The position numbers and the translations under genes were made by a program. Positions 35,431-48,650 of a stretch of DNA of 64,000 nt are shown piece after piece. How positions within the stretch are numbered: the first letter of the stretch is position 1; every line of letters starts with the position of its first letter. The notes beneath the pieces are model-generated. The model did no database searches, had not been told where the DNA came from, and was given only the letters and a program-made list of their open reading frames with translations. The DNA is from Dipteris shenzhenensis (Eukaryota; Polypodiophyta; Polypodiopsida; Gleicheniales): NCBI GenBank assembly GCA_047967505.1, contig CM106539.1. The stretch is one strand, 5' to 3'.

Positions 35431-38027
35431 AATGGTAGGATCCTAATGCTTCAAAATTGATTATTTACAACAAAGATGGAGGGAAGAGATCTGGCAGGTG
35501 AACATGTGCTAACATTTACATTTATTTAGGATTAGCCAACAATAGTCAACATGTCGATACATAATAATTAGCATTGCTAGTTGTCAATATCATTCCCAAG
35601 AACTTTAAGGCTTTAATTGCCACATTAACTACTATAAAATAATCCAAGCTACTCACTATTGGGGAGTTGGGGCTAATGCTCGCGTGAAAGGAAGCCAAAG
35701 ATGGGAAATACAAGGACAACAAGGCCGTTGTTGCATCAAGAAAGGAAAAAAACAACAGCAAGGGCAAGCTTGTATAAGTAAGCCGAAGAAAAAGCTGGAT
35801 GGTGACTCATCAGGTGAGGTATGGGACTCTTTAGAGGATGGAGGCACAAAGAAAAGAAGAAACGCTTCCAAAACAATAAGCTTTGACGCATATGGATCAA
35901 CAAGAGGGGACCAATCAGAAGGAAGAACCAACAATGTGCATACAACAAGTACAATCTAGATCAAAGTGTGATCTCACACGTGATATACTTTTTTCTTTAT
36001 ATATCATTTTGGGCTTGGCCTGGAAAGCAAATCACATTTAAATTTAATCCCTAACAATGCATTTGCAATGGTATCGTGTAGCGAAATGTAATTTGCTTCA
36101 GTTTAACTTTTAGCTTTTGCAAAGTTAGACCAAACCATGGTTTTTCTCTTTTTAAATTGTGTTCAAAATGCATGTAAGATTTATATATTTAACATGCTTC
36201 CCGTCTCTCTTTGAATTCAATATTTCCTATTATCAAATTTCCTTGCTTGAATCCTCTTGTAGCCCCACTTGAATTTTTCATTTCCTTTGGACCTTCACTG
36301 ACTCACTAATGGCACTTGTGTTTGTTACACGGATAATTTGACCACAAGGATCAAGGTTCCAAAAAAGGTGCTACAAGGCTCAAGGAGAGTGTGGGAGGAA
36401 CACAAAACAAAGTACTTAGGGAAATGCTCTAGAATGGCATATGGTTGAATTCCAAATCCAATCATGGATAATGAAAGCATAAACCTTTGCTCTAATAGTA
36501 CTATCAAAGGTTAGTAGTGTAGCGCTTGGGTCCATCTTTGAAATAAATTAACACAAATCATGCATAATAGAAAGCACACAAAACAATAGAACACTAGATA
36601 GGATGTAAATTAAGCCCCGACCAAGGGTAAACCTTGATGTTTAAGTCATGAGATACAAAGTGCTTTAGGCTTTTGAACAAGATGCAACCTAAAGTTTCTT
36701 TGACCATGGCTCAACACCTTAAAATAGATATAAAATGCCCATTTCCACCACTAAAAACTCTTCTCTACAAAGCCAACCTACTTATGTTGATCCCAGGTAT
36801 AGGAAAACGGCCACAAGTTCCATCTCCTAGTAAGAAGTGGCAGTAAATCTGTCCAGAAGAAGCTCAAAGCTTGACAAAGGGGAGGACTTCAGCCAAACAA
36901 CGTGGGAAAAATGCAGGAGACTGGCCAACATGCAAATCATCAGCTGGAAGAAACAACATGGGAGGTGTTGGAGACTTCACAATCTTCTTGGAGAAAATTT
37001 GGGTTATCCAGCTAGAAAGTGCTGTCGAGTATCAGGCATATGTGAATTCTGACTTTCAGGGATTTAGTTATGAGCAAAAATCACAGCAAGGGATTTTGCT
37101 CTCTTAAAGGAGCAAAAAATGTTCCAAGAGAGTGCCAAAACATGCAATTCTGTGCAAGAATGAGGGAGGTCATATGCCAAGGTTAGCATACAGCAGATAA
37201 AACTGAAAGCTATATAGCTAACCCTTAAAAGCGAAGATGGCAAGCTAAGGTCATTGAGCTGTGCACATCTCAGCATGTGGCAATCTATATGAATTCTGGG
37301 TTAGTTACATAATAAAGACCTTGAGTTGTAAGTAAGATATTAACTAGACTTTTAAAAAGTTCTTCCTCCTCACTAATTAAATTCTTCTCATCTTTAAATA
37401 TTAGCTGGCATGTCATAACATCGTCAGCCCGCTGCAAAAGCTTGCTTCCTCATAACTAGTGTAAGACATCGTCAAAAAGTCTCTATAAGCCAAAGGAATC
37501 TATTCCAGCAACATTTAATAATTTCTTACCATAGTACCTGGCTATAGCCTGCAAAGATGCACATCTTGCTCTGTCAAACTTCAATCCAGCATCATCTTAA
37601 AGCGAATGAGATGAGTCATATTTTGTGCTCCTTTTCCCCAAGGACCACAACATCAGGATCACTGAAAAATTAGTGTTCATTTCACGATGTGAATCTCAAA
37701 TAGAGAAACAAGCAAAAACAAATATGGTGTAGACACATGAGGACTGTTGATTCACAAAAGCGGACACAAAGTGCCACGTGATAACAGTCTTACCACTTGA
37801 GCATCAAAATCTTTGCTTCTACTGTTTAGATATCTTAATGAATATAACACGTACTTCCTATACCAAGTCCTTAGTCCTCACGCAATCAGGATTTAATCTC
37901 GACACTTAACTACAGAACTTTGGTATCCTAAATGTGATTGTAACATGTACACCTTGAGAAATGCATCCATTAATCAAGCGTTATGACCATTGAACCTCGC
38001 AAAGCAGAATAGGATGACAAAAAACCC
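35431..38027. other. intergenic, includes the 3' region of the clathrin light chain gene
   Basis: No gene recognised. Small frames at 35684-35959 and 36837-37107 on the plus strand lack homology I can name. Confidence 0.35.
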
Positions 38028-40401
38028 TCAGGATCCTGCAACAGCTTCAATGCTTCCTTGCCTCTGCGGTTGACTTGGAGCTGCTGAAGTAGAGGACTTT
38101 CCATCGGAACCTTCAGCAGCAGGAGGAGCTGGTGGGGTTGTCATGTGCGCTGGTGGTGGATTGTGTTTGAGCTTCAACAAGACATGCCTCATACGAGTGA
38201 GATCTGTTGCCTTCCCTGGTTTAGGACCTTGCTTGATTACAACATTGGGTTTCTTTTTATCCTTATTACTACGAGACTTAATCTCCATGGAGGGAAGCTC
38301 GTGAGGAATCATCTCAGCAACAGCCTTCCAATAATGCTTGTCTGCCGTCGCATGAAACTTCTCATGATTTTCCAGAAAGACCTGCCAAAAGGAAAGAAAG
38401 GGGGAAGCAATAAGAGATATATTATGCCTGTGTTCCGAAAGGTGCACACTCACATAGATGACAGCACAGCCATGGTTTCATATGACTCGTGTATTCCATG
38501 CTGCATGGCTGCTCCTCATTCATCTTATCTTACAGATTTGGGATACTGCCTTGCAGAAAAGTTAAAAGATGGCAAAAGTTCACACATTTAGGCTCATTTG
38601 ACTGGGAGAGGAGTCCGTAAATCCAACACCCTGGAAAGCAAAACACAGGAAATATAGGCGAGTTTCCTCTCGAATACTCTTGACTGGGAGAATCCAACAC
38701 CCTGAAAAGCAAAACACACTCAACCCCCCTCTAGATTTCGCCATGTAGATAGGGCCAAGCCTCTGACTACACAAACTTAACCTCAACTGGTTTTGACATG
38801 CAGGACTGCTAGTGGCAGCTCCCCAATTGATCCATTTAGGTCTAACATGAGTCCTGATCATCTAAACGACGCAGATGATAATCATATTCCTCCTCATATT
38901 TTTTTTTTCAGGCTGTAATCAATAGTGTTGTCTTCCAAAGAGCTTGGCATCATCTGTTTAATGGTCCAATGTAAGTCATAAAGCAAGATTCATTGATGAA
39001 AATGATGCAAATCATTATCATCTTCTATTCCTTTCTTCCAAAGAGTTCGGGATAGCTACGCTGTCTGCAAACAAGGCCAATGGACTGCCCCCCCCTAGCT
39101 CCTGTCCATCCACTTCCCTGTCGTTCCATCCCCTCTAATCTAAATGAGATTTCAATTTGTTGTGTTCTCTCTCCGTTGCAAAGAGCAGCTCTAGAATCTA
39201 GAATAGCAGTTCCTCCTGTCTAAAAGTCTACTGCTCTAACCATATAGGGGGAGCACACATCAACCATGATAGTCTCAGAACATAAACACAGAAAGCGCAC
39301 AGAGCCTTCTGCGCCTCTAAATGGGCCCAACTCTTCTAAGATGATGGGGGACACCCAGGGACATCCTTCTGAGCCTATATTCGCTTAACATTTATAACAA
39401 CTCTGACACGAAACAAACCATGAAGGCCTGAGATGTAAAAGTATGCCTGCAATAATTTCGCAACAAGAGAAACTCATTTGAAAGAAGCTAAGCCACTGCA
39501 GAAATCAACCAAAGTCGGAAATAGGAATCGTTTGGAAATAGGACTTCACCTTTTCCTTTTCTCGATTATTATTTTTGGTAGTTTCACAGTGGGTCCTGCG
39601 TTTCTCATAGAACTCATCCTTGAAAGCATCTGCTGTGTCAATTATCTGTGACAGTTTTTCTCGTTCATTTCTGGCTTTCTCCTCTAAGAGGATTACATTT
39701 TGACTGAAAAATAGCCAGACATACTAATTGTCAAATACTGAGTAATCAAGAAATGAAGAGTCCCTTAAATATATCCACGGAAAATGGCACACCTATAAAA
39801 GAATCTTTTACAACCGTAAAAAGAAGCTGAATGCAACAAAATCATAAATACATAGTGTGAAGTGGAACAATCTTTACCACTTCCATTCTCGCAAAAGAAA
39901 ACCTTCTTCCGGCTGCATTTCATCGGGGGGAGGGAGAACGGCACCGTTCAAAGATCCCGATTGACGAAATTCGTACAATGCCTCACCCTCGTCATGACCA
40001 AAGCCTTTCCCGTTGGAATCGACGGAAGGCGATAACTCATCCGCAGGAGCGAAATCAGGTTGACGTCGTGACTCAAAAGACTGGGCAAAGGAAGAGGATA
40101 AAGCTGGTGACCGGTCGCCGGAGAGGTCATCATCGAAAGCAGCACTCTCATAAGGAGGGGGTGTCTCATCATCAGCGAGGGGGTCGAAGCCATTGCTGCC
40201 CTTGTAGTCGTAGTCCAAATCCTTTGATTCTTGGGAGGGGGAGAATTGATCATCGGCGAATCCATGAGGCATGTGAAATGAATCGAATCGTTGGGAGGGG
40301 AGGCGGGGATCGTATTCTGAGAAGCCATGGGTGTGGAAGGGGAGGCTGGAAGAGGAGTGGAGGTCGACGTCATCTACAGAGTAGGAATCGAAGCTCTCCA
40401 T
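38028..40401 (-). CDS. CLC: clathrin light chain, complete, three exons
   Basis: Exons on the minus strand: 39878-40401, 39550-39703 and 38028-38381. The GT-AG introns are 174 and 1168 bases, and the join gives 343 codons. The start MESFDSYSVDD is followed by LPSQRFDSFHMP, the plant CLC signature. NGAVLPPPDEMQPEEGF leads into the charged coiled coil that binds clathrin heavy chain (LLEEKARNEREKLSQII, DEFYEKRRTHCET). Exon 3 has HEKFHATADKHYWKAVAEMI, PHELP and VVIKQGPKPGKATDLTRM, with a Pro/Ser/Gln-rich tail ending at TGA 38028-38030. It is a subunit of the triskelion coat in plasma-membrane and trans-Golgi vesicle budding. The length fits plant CLCs. A TTG six bases upstream is not needed as start. 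No disabling change was seen. Confidence 0.95.
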
Positions 40402-40493
40402 GAACAAAATGGATGCAACGAAATGGAAGAGAAAACAGCAGCAAAATCAGCTTACGAAGCAACCAAGCTTCCAAAGAAGCCTTGGGGAAGACG

Positions 40494-40526
40494 ACGGTGT
40501 ATGTACGGTGTATATACGGTGTATGT
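40494..40526. repeat. three 11-base repeats upstream of the CLC start
   Basis: acggtgtatgt, acggtgtatat, acggtgtatgt in a row, 93-125 bases upstream of the CLC ATG, in its likely 5' untranslated region or core promoter. Function unknown. Confidence 0.85.
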
Positions 40527-41081
40527 ATTGAGTCACACACATAATGGTAGTTTCCTTCGAGTGGATAAGGGTTGCTTCAAACCAGCACGGTTCTACCCGG
40601 TCGCTGCCAGGTTCGTGCCTGGACGAGCCCAGTGCTTATGACATGACCCGGAACAATGTGAGACCATTCCGTGACATTGATCTCTAGTCCAATAACTATT
40701 TTCCACCTCACTTTGTTTGAGGCAGCCTCTGTCCAGTATGAACCTGCCTAAGTTTCTAGAAAGAGATACCTACAAGGAGAAGGTTTAAGTGTCACATATA
40801 ATGATGTGCTTGGGAAGACACGCAGGCCAAAGGAGAATGTCTAAGCATCAAATATAATGAATGGACACCTGAAGAGAAATAACTATTGAAATTTAATGCA
40901 AGCGTCAACACACCAAACTTGAAAGTTTTCCTCAGTCCATAAAAAACTTATGCAATACCCTTAGCAGCTTCATAGTGTTGTAGTTACTACACTTTTAGAT
41001 AATAGTACTCTCTAGTGGATCATCAACATCTTTCACTTATAGTTCTTGTATGTATTTTCACTTGGGTGTGTTTACGGTGTC
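40527..41081. other. upstream region of CLC
   Basis: Probably contains the CLC promoter. No definite core element was identified. Confidence 0.35.
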
Positions 41082-41163
41082 TTTGGTGTCTATTGAGACA
41101 AACGTCAGTAAAAAGTACTCATCTTTGGTGTCTATGGAGACAAACATAGTAAAAAGCACTCAT
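41082..41163. repeat. about 41-base tandem duplication
   Basis: tttggtgtctat(t/g)gagacaaac and aaaaag(t/c)actcatc occur twice in succession. Confidence 0.85.
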
Positions 41164-41450
41164 CAAAACATTTGAACTTGCGGACATCATTCGTTATTGT
41201 AAGTATCGTTTAATGTTCCTCATTCGCATAAATTATTGTCTAATGAGCGAATGCAATGTTTTTTTAAAGGAGAATGTTAGAAAATTACGCGCTCTTTTGA
41301 GCTTGGGACAAAAAGGTGGGCAACCATGGCATTCAATCTTTTTTTGAAAATCTATGTTGATTGCCCAAAGCAACCAAACTTTGGCAACCAAATCCAATGC
41401 ATGTAGCATATCGTATCAAATGGCAAAGCATCATTTAGATATTTATCATG

Positions 41451-41815
41451 TTCTTTGCACTATTTAGTAAAGTTACATGCATCAAAATAAGCATTTTACA
41501 AAGTTAAGCTATGGCTAATTTTCTCCAAGCATGATCACCCATTTTAAGCTACCATTTCTCAAGTATGAGGATGGTAGGATAGCCCACTTAGGCACTTCTT
41601 TTCCAAAGGGGGTCTCCAACAAAAGAATGATGTTTTTTGCACCATTTAATAAAGTCATGTGCATTAAAATGAGCATTTACAAAGTTAAGTTATGGCTAAC
41701 TTTCTCCACCAAGTTTAGAGCACAGTCACCCATTTTAGGCTATCATTTGTCAAGTGTGAGGATGCTACGATAGCCCATTTAGGCACCCCTTTTTTAAAGG
41801 TGTTCTTGAGAAAAG
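41451..41815. repeat. 182-base tandem duplication, diverged
   Basis: Units from ttctttgcac (41451) and ttttttgcac (41633) share acaaagttaag(c/t)tatggcta and gatagccca(c/t)ttaggcac. Confidence 0.85.
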
Positions 41816-43450
41816 GGACTGCTTATACTACACTATGTAGAGGAGCTCTTTAGATGCATTGTTAGAATTTAGAAGCACTATTTCGACAAGGAACTCTCTG
41901 CCAAACACACTATATAGCAATTGCTCGTCAAGAGCACAGTGCACAATTTGCCCTGATTCTGACTTTGAGGGACCAATAACCAATGTTTGCTGCAATTTAG
42001 GTATAGGAAGGGTTGAATAGAGAAGGATAGCATGTAAAAGTGAAAAGTCCCAATTTCCATGGTCTAGAGGTAGAGAAAACTCCAAATTGCATCGGGTGGA
42101 AATAGATTTTGGGGTAGGAATAGGGGTGGACATGTAATGTTGGAAGATTCCTAGAAGAAAGGAATATTCTTTGCATCTTTCCATCCCTATGTCCAAACCC
42201 CATCATGGAATATATAGTTGGAAAGCTCTCAAAGAGTAGGCTCTAAATATGCCAAGTCCAACAATTTTTTAACTAATTTGCAAAAAATTATCCATGCCCA
42301 CCTTTTTGAGAGAATATTCTCCATCTTAGCCCCAAATCTCCCTAATGGATGCTTAGGGATTGCCAACAATGATAGAATAGAATGTACTTGCATTAGTGTT
42401 AAAGGAATCTTTGAAAGGATATGTGATGCCCCCTATATACTTTTGGAAAATTTGCACACGTTTGCTTATGGGATATTACAATAGAGTTACCACGTGGTAA
42501 GCCCACAATCAATACTAAAAATAGTACTAAGTGTACAAGAATAGTACTAAAGTAAGTACAATTAGGGGACCCCTTGAGAGTGCTCTATTTTGAGATCCAT
42601 TTCGAATCCTCTCTTAGACGTTTGATGCAGTTGTTGACTACATATCTTGTTGTATATTCTAGATCTGAGCATGGTTGGCATTTAATGTAGGTCTACACAT
42701 CTCCGCGTAGGACATATATCTCCAAGTGTGATCTCGTGGGCAAATTAATTTAATTTTTTGCTACTTGTTTCAACATGTAGGATAGAAGTACATGATCAAA
42801 TATTTTCCACATAGCAAAGATAAAGAATGTCTCTCAACAACATCATGGAGTTGATTTATTAGTGCCAATGGTCTAAATGATTATGAAGGCTGAGCTTGGT
42901 CCTTAAGAAGAAAGATGTCCTCCAAGTATGTGTTTATGTTGGCTTGGGGACTCAATGTCTACCCTAGTTATAACTATGGTGAAGTTTTTAGACATGGTTA
43001 ACGATAGACACCCAACCCTAGAATAATAATCTTTAGAGTTCGTTAATGGACTTCCAATAGTACAAGCACTTAATAGTCTCAAATGTTCATAGTAAATGCA
43101 TCTTAAGGTGTATAAAAATCCTAGGAGTATTTTGTTGGTTGAAACATTTAAAAGGGTATGCTATACATAATGAAGAATTTCTATGCTAAGGTTGATGCTC
43201 TTGGATTCAACTAGATATATGTCTTCCTCATACTAGTGGACATACAAATTACCTAATGAGGTTTCCATCCAAGTTGCACTCTATTGACATAGTGCAGTCT
43301 TTCTATTTTTAGGGGTGCATTGCCTTATAACAATTTTCTTTAGGCTTTTATGCATTAGAAATGCTTGTTTGGGAGAGACTAAAATAAAGCACTCTCTTGA
43401 TCTTATCCCATCAAAGGTTGTACAAATAAAATGCCTTTTTGACTACTTTT
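41816..43450. other. spacer, no gene seen
   Basis: No motif recognised on either strand. Confidence 0.4.
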
Positions 43451-43564
43451 GTCCTTTAGGTCTGGACTTTGTCACAACCATGTATCATAGACTTCTAATA
43501 GAATATATGAGTAAGAAGGCCTCAAAAAATACCTTCTTGACTACGCTTGTCCTTTAGGTCTAGA
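43451..43564. repeat. 98-base tandem repeat, second unit split by family C
   Basis: gtcctttaggtct occurs at 43451 and 43549. The second unit is interrupted at 43564 and resumes at 45937 (actttgtcaccatgatgtat ...) after the element. Confidence 0.8.
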
Positions 43565-43812
43565 TGTTGGAAATAAGTGTCCCACTAGGAGTCCTATAGA
43601 GGGCCCTAAGTGAGTTAGAATAGAATAGGCTTTACGTGTGAGTGCCATGTGGCACCTAGGGGATTATCCCATATAGATTTGTCTTTTGTACCTTGTACCT
43701 GGCCCTATATATTCAAGGGTCACATCGTGAATAGTACTTCAGCTTGCTTCATTCCTCTTGCATTCTTCCCCATGTCATAGTTTTAGTATGATACCATGCT
43801 AGATTTCTAACA
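43565..43812 (+). repeat. 5' LTR of family C
   Basis: 248 bases, TGTTGGAAATAAGTGTCC ... TTTCTAACA. Confidence 0.93.
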
Positions 43813-43825
43813 TGGTATCAGAGCC
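43813..43825 (+). other. primer-binding site of family C
   Basis: tggtatcagagcc, the unmutated initiator-Met type, directly after the LTR. Confidence 0.95.
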
Positions 43826-45681
43826 ATGTTTCCACCTCTTCCTCTCAGCTCTCTCCTAGTTAGCCTCTTCTCTTTCATCTACCTTCTCCATCTTCAGCCT
43901 TAGTCTAGTCTAGTTCTAGTTCTATCTTAGATCTAGCTCTCTTTATCCTAAGTCATCTCTGCTCCTCATCGAAATAGCTGTCAGTACCTTTGTTCCTGGT
44001 GCGCCTCAAGCTACTAGCTGCGATTTCTCCTCCAGGGCTGTGCCCCCTTTCCTTCTTGATCGTTTTTCTGTTTCAAATCTATGAGTTGGCTGCTGGTACA
44101 AGGATCACGTGCTGCCCACAATATGGTCTCTACTATCCAGCTCGTCATTCTTTGGTGGAGGTGTCTGTTGCTGATCTATACGCCTATGTTTACTTCTGCG
44201 CACACTTGTTCCAGGCAGCGACCCCATTCCCTGCGTACCCCTATCGATTCTATGTTGCGCGTCTTGGAATCTTCATCGCCCTAGTTCGCTGATATTTTGG
44301 AGCAGCCCGTCACTCTTTCCTATCGCTATGCTGTGTCTATCTACAGTCAGGCTGCGCCTCTTCCTCCCACCATGTTCTCGGCAGAAGAGCGTCCCTTTAT
44401 GATTTCGACATGCTACTCTATTGCTGGCTGGTGCCCTTATTCTGTCGCATATTTTTTCTGGTCTTCGACATCAGATGTGAGATACGTGCTACAACTTTCT
44501 GGCTGCCCACTTTCTTACTCTCCCTGGGCTGTCTATCGCCTCTTGACGAGTCTGCTGGTCGCTTCTATCTCTGATCGAGATCAGCTCGACATAGTTCTAC
44601 TTCACCTTGGCCAGGCATCTCCCTAATCTGCTGCGCGACCAGATTCAGCCCAGGCAGTTTTTACCATGCTGACCGTCATCTTCAGACAGCTGCACTTCTT
44701 CCTACGCCATGTTCTGTTGCAGCTTCAGGTTATATTTCTGCCCCAGCTCCTCGTCACCGAGCTGGATGTCTCACCAGAGCAGCCCCTATTATATTAGGCT
44801 TGGCGCACAGCAGCATGTTAGTACTCTGATTTATGGTGCCTTTCTTCTCGCGATATATGCTCTTCCAGGCCGTCTTATTCTCAGCATGAACATCTACCTC
44901 TGTATCACGATATGGCTGTTGCTGCTCGATTTCAGCTTCTTTCATTGATGAACATACAACTCGTTTCTAAAGAGAAGTGTCGAGCCATCTCTTTCCCGAC
45001 TCGATATGATTTTTTTATTGTCTTCTCCCATAATATTCTCATGGCATCCCATCATCTATTCAGTTTTCATTCTCATCATATCATCTGAACTGAATTTCAA
45101 TTTTGTAAGGGATTAGACACTGCCCTTAACCGGGTAAGACCATCCCATCTCTCATTTATGGACTTGCTCTTTTTGTTCCTACCCTTGGGCACCCCCATTA
45201 TGAGGAGAGCTTGCCCTTGAGGAGGGTTATGTCACAAGGTCCATCTCATTATTTTTCAGTGCATTGTCTATTGTGGTCCAACCACCACTTGTTTTATGGC
45301 ACCTTCAACAGCCTTCTATCAGGAATGTCTAACAACTTCCTGAATCTCTTGGCTGTCTATCTGTCTCATCTATGTGCCTATCTTTTTGTGGTTTAGCAGC
45401 CACATGTCTTTGGCACTATCTGTCTGTTTGATCACCTCCTCTTCTGTCTGTTCTTTCCCTTCATATCTGTTAAGACTCTCCATCTGATCTGGGAGATAGT
45501 CTTTTTGAGGGATTGTCTTTGAGGAGGGATCCTATCTGTCTGATCATCTGTTTATCTTCAGATCCATTTTTGTCTCTACCCTTGAGAACCCATATGAGGA
45601 TATCTCTTGAGGAGGGGTTTTGGATCATGTCTATCTGTCATCTGTCACTATTTGTTTCTTTTGTCTCCTCCTAGTGTTCCA

Positions 45682-45692
45682 CTTAAGGAGGG
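45682..45692 (+). other. polypurine tract of family C
   Basis: cttaaggaggg abuts the 3' LTR. Three related copies (cttgaggaggg or tttgaggaggg) lie upstream at 45216, 45518 and 45606. Confidence 0.8.
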
Positions 45693-45936
45693 TGTTGGAA
45701 GTGTCCCACTAGGAGTCCTATAGAGGGCCCTAAGTGAGTTAGAATAGAATAGGCTTTACGTGTGAGTGCCATGTGGCACCTAGGGGATTATCCCATATAG
45801 ATTTGTCTTTTGTACCTTGTACCTGGCCCTATATATTCAAGGGTCACATCATGAATAGTACTTCAGCTTGCTTCATTCCTCTTGCATTCTTCCCCATGTC
45901 ATAGTTTTAGTATGATACCATGCTAGATTTCTAACA
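45693..45936 (+). repeat. 3' LTR of family C
   Basis: 244 bases, differing from the 5' LTR by one base and a 4-base deletion near the start. Confidence 0.93.
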
Positions 45937-45941
45937 CTAGA

Positions 45942-47479
45942 CTTTGTCACCATGATGTATCTAGACTCCTAATCGAATATATGAGTAGGAAGGCCTCAAT
46001 AAATGGTTTCTCATGTTTGTGTGTTTGTGCATATTATGTGTATATGGTCGTAATGTAAAATTTGGGCAACCTTTTGGGCTTTCTTTGACCCTATCCTAGC
46101 CATTGTGATTGCTACTACTACTATCCCATTTGCACTAGTTGATTGCTACTATCCCATCTATGCTAGATGCTCCATTTTCTTTTCAAATTTTCATTTTTCA
46201 TAACTAAGGCTCCTTAACCCTTTAGGTTTCTTTCATCCTAGAGTTTGGTTGTAATATTTAGATTACGCAAAGACTTTCACTATCTAAAGAATCTTTGAAG
46301 AGCTCATTCTTGCTCACTAGGACCTTTGTCTTAATGGTTTCACACTATGCTTTGCTACGCTCATGGAAAACAATAAAGATGCATCGGTCTGCTTCTCACC
46401 TACTCTACTTCTTTGAGATTTGATGATAGCAAATGCATCCAAAAACACTAATGTGCAACACACTTTTTATTGACAAAGTCTATTAGGGTTGCATGTCTTT
46501 CACCACTTTTCTTGGTTTCCTAGTGGGGTAAACCTCTAGATGCAAAAAGTATCTGTAGGCTAAAGATGAAAGTGATGTACTCCACTAAATTGTCAGTGAA
46601 ACCTGTGCTGAGGGGGGTGCTAATGAGTGAGACAGTATTGAGTTTGTACCATATGTAGAAGCTAGTGAGATGGCCATGTTGGCATGACTATCAATGTAGA
46701 GGGTCCAACAAGGGATCATCGGACAAGCACTAGACCTGCAATCACAAGACAAGCTTAGCAGTAATACTATTTTACTTTATTTACCACATGCCATGTGGGG
46801 CAAGAGGTGTTTAATGACTATACAGTGGTTTCCAAGAACATGAAGGGGGTTCTTATTGAATGAGGGGGGTGGTCAAAGGGTCTAGCTGATGCGACCTCAT
46901 CATGAATGATGCCTTCAATAAAATAACCCTTCAATGAAATAACCTTGAAAGCCCCCAAAGCCAATTCAAAACTATGTGAAATCAAATATTTCTAAGAGTA
47001 TAAGATTAGGGAGTTGTTTTCATGTAGAGGGGTGCGGTGGCAGAATTCGCAGAGATGGGCATCAATGGCCAATCCAATTTCCCAGGGATTTGATGAACTC
47101 GTTCTAGTACCCAGTCCTCATGTGCAAGCTTTTCTTGTCCATCACCTAGGTGCTCACATCTCTCTATGCCAAAATAGCCTCTAGGTGATGTGTATGGAGA
47201 TGCTTGACATGTCATTTGTCAAGACCGTCCATGTGTGTTTGATGGATAAAGGAAGATTTGTGATTATTTGTTGTATGGATATAAGAGTGTGGCCTCTCAA
47301 TTAGTTTGGTGGATGATGGAGCTACAATTTTTATACTTTCTTTATTCTGATGGATGATGATTCAATATGAGACCTCTTATCCTTCATCATGGTCCATAAT
47401 TGCTCATACCATATTATAATAGCACATTTAAATGTGTTGTTTACTTTTGTGTGACAATACTTTTCTATTTGTGTTTGAT
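45942..47479. other. spacer, no gene seen
   Basis: No motif recognised. Confidence 0.4.
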
Positions 47480-48650
47480 TATGCAATTGATGATAAGGTG
47501 GTGGAGCAAATAAGACACCAAAAGACTCTCCCTGCAGGAATTGGAACGAAAGGAAGCTATCCAAAAAGCACACTCTCAATTTCGGAAGAGAACTCTCAAT
47601 CTGGTCGAACAATGCCGACTACTGATACAGCTATGCATGTCATTGCTACACTCTACAACAAAATCCTTTTTGAATCTATGGAGTCGTTAAGCACACATGC
47701 GTTGGTTGGGTTTCTACTATGGGTGCAAGACCCCCTCTCACATTGGTTGAAACGTGGATTCGAACCAACTGGTTGAGCAAGGGAGTAGTTATCAATAATG
47801 TCAGATTCCTCAGGAAGGGATATTTTGGTTTCCTATTTGAAAGAGATGACATGGTGGCAAGAGCTTTGCAAAATGGGATATGGACAATTCAAAACCAACC
47901 CATCTATCTCTCATGGTGGTCTCATGACTTCTCACCCAATAATCGGAGGTCCACTAAAATACCTGTTTGGGGTGAACTTCCTGATTTACCTTTGTCACTG
48001 TGTAACCAACTCCCTACCCTCTCTAGGGGATTGGGTAAGGTACTAGGCGTAGAAGCTAAAAAATACATAAACCCAAGGGGGAATCCTTAGATACATAGCT
48101 GAGGAATTGCCTAGCCGTTAGGTGATTCCTCAATAGGAATGTGAGTCTATTTAGAGAATAGCAACTTCTTTATAAAAATATTCCTAATTCCTATTTTCTA
48201 TGCGGACTTGCAAGTAATTCCATGAATAATTTCCATCAAAAGAATAATAAGCCCAAGCCTTAGGGCCCTCCCACGCCTAAGTCGCCTATTGCGCAAACTA
48301 AGAAATGGATACCCAAGGTCCCTAACAAAAATGCAGATAAGGTTCTTATAGATGTGGGATCTCGCTTGAGTCCTAAATCTACCCAGAAGTAGGAGCTACA
48401 TAAGCCCCCTCAGGTCCCCCTCAGTAAGAACCCTTTTGAATCTTTAGTTGATGATGAGACTAAAGAGTGGATCAAAGAAAACAAGGACAAAATGCAAGAT
48501 GATGACTTTGATCCTGGATGGGCCAAATATTTTGAAGAAGACATCATTAGAAATGATGATATGGTCACGAAAACCATGGTAGATACTGACTCGGAAGAGC
48601 AGCTACCCAAGGCTTCCCAAGAGGACAAGAAAAATCCCCCTTAGAACATA
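47480..48650 (+). pseudogene. L1-type LINE ORF1-like fragment (DUF4283-type)
   Basis: The open part at 47719-48090 reads LVETWIRTNWLSKGVVINNV, FLRKGYFGFLFERDDMVARA and GIWTIQNQPIYLSWWSHDF, ending in GLGKVLGVEAKKYINP. This is the DUF4283-type domain common in plant LINE ORF1 proteins, which bind RNA. After several stops the frame resumes near 48255 (TKKWIPKVPNKNADKVL) and ends in acidic DSEEQLPKASQED before 48645. Confidence 0.75.

Larger units (their letters stand above)
43565..45936 (+). mobile_element. family C: non-coding LTR retrotransposon, very young
   Basis: 2372 bases with LTRs at 43565-43812 and 45693-45936, TG...CA ends and an exact 5-base target duplication ctaga (43560-43564, 45937-45941). 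It has a perfect initiator-Met primer site and a polypurine tract. The LTRs differ by one CG-to-CA change and a 4-base indel. The 1.88-kb interior holds no gag or pol motif in any frame; frames at 43990-44626 resemble no retroelement protein I know. It must depend on proteins of another element. Copia association is likely from the primer site and 5-base duplication. Confidence 0.92.

Noticed and set aside
38145-38591. 148-codon plus-strand frame opposite CLC exon 3
   Set aside because: Shadow of the clathrin light chain exon on the other strand.
39948-40403. 141-codon frames overlapping CLC exon 1 on both strands
   Set aside because: Shadows of the exon; the light-chain frame has clear family motifs.
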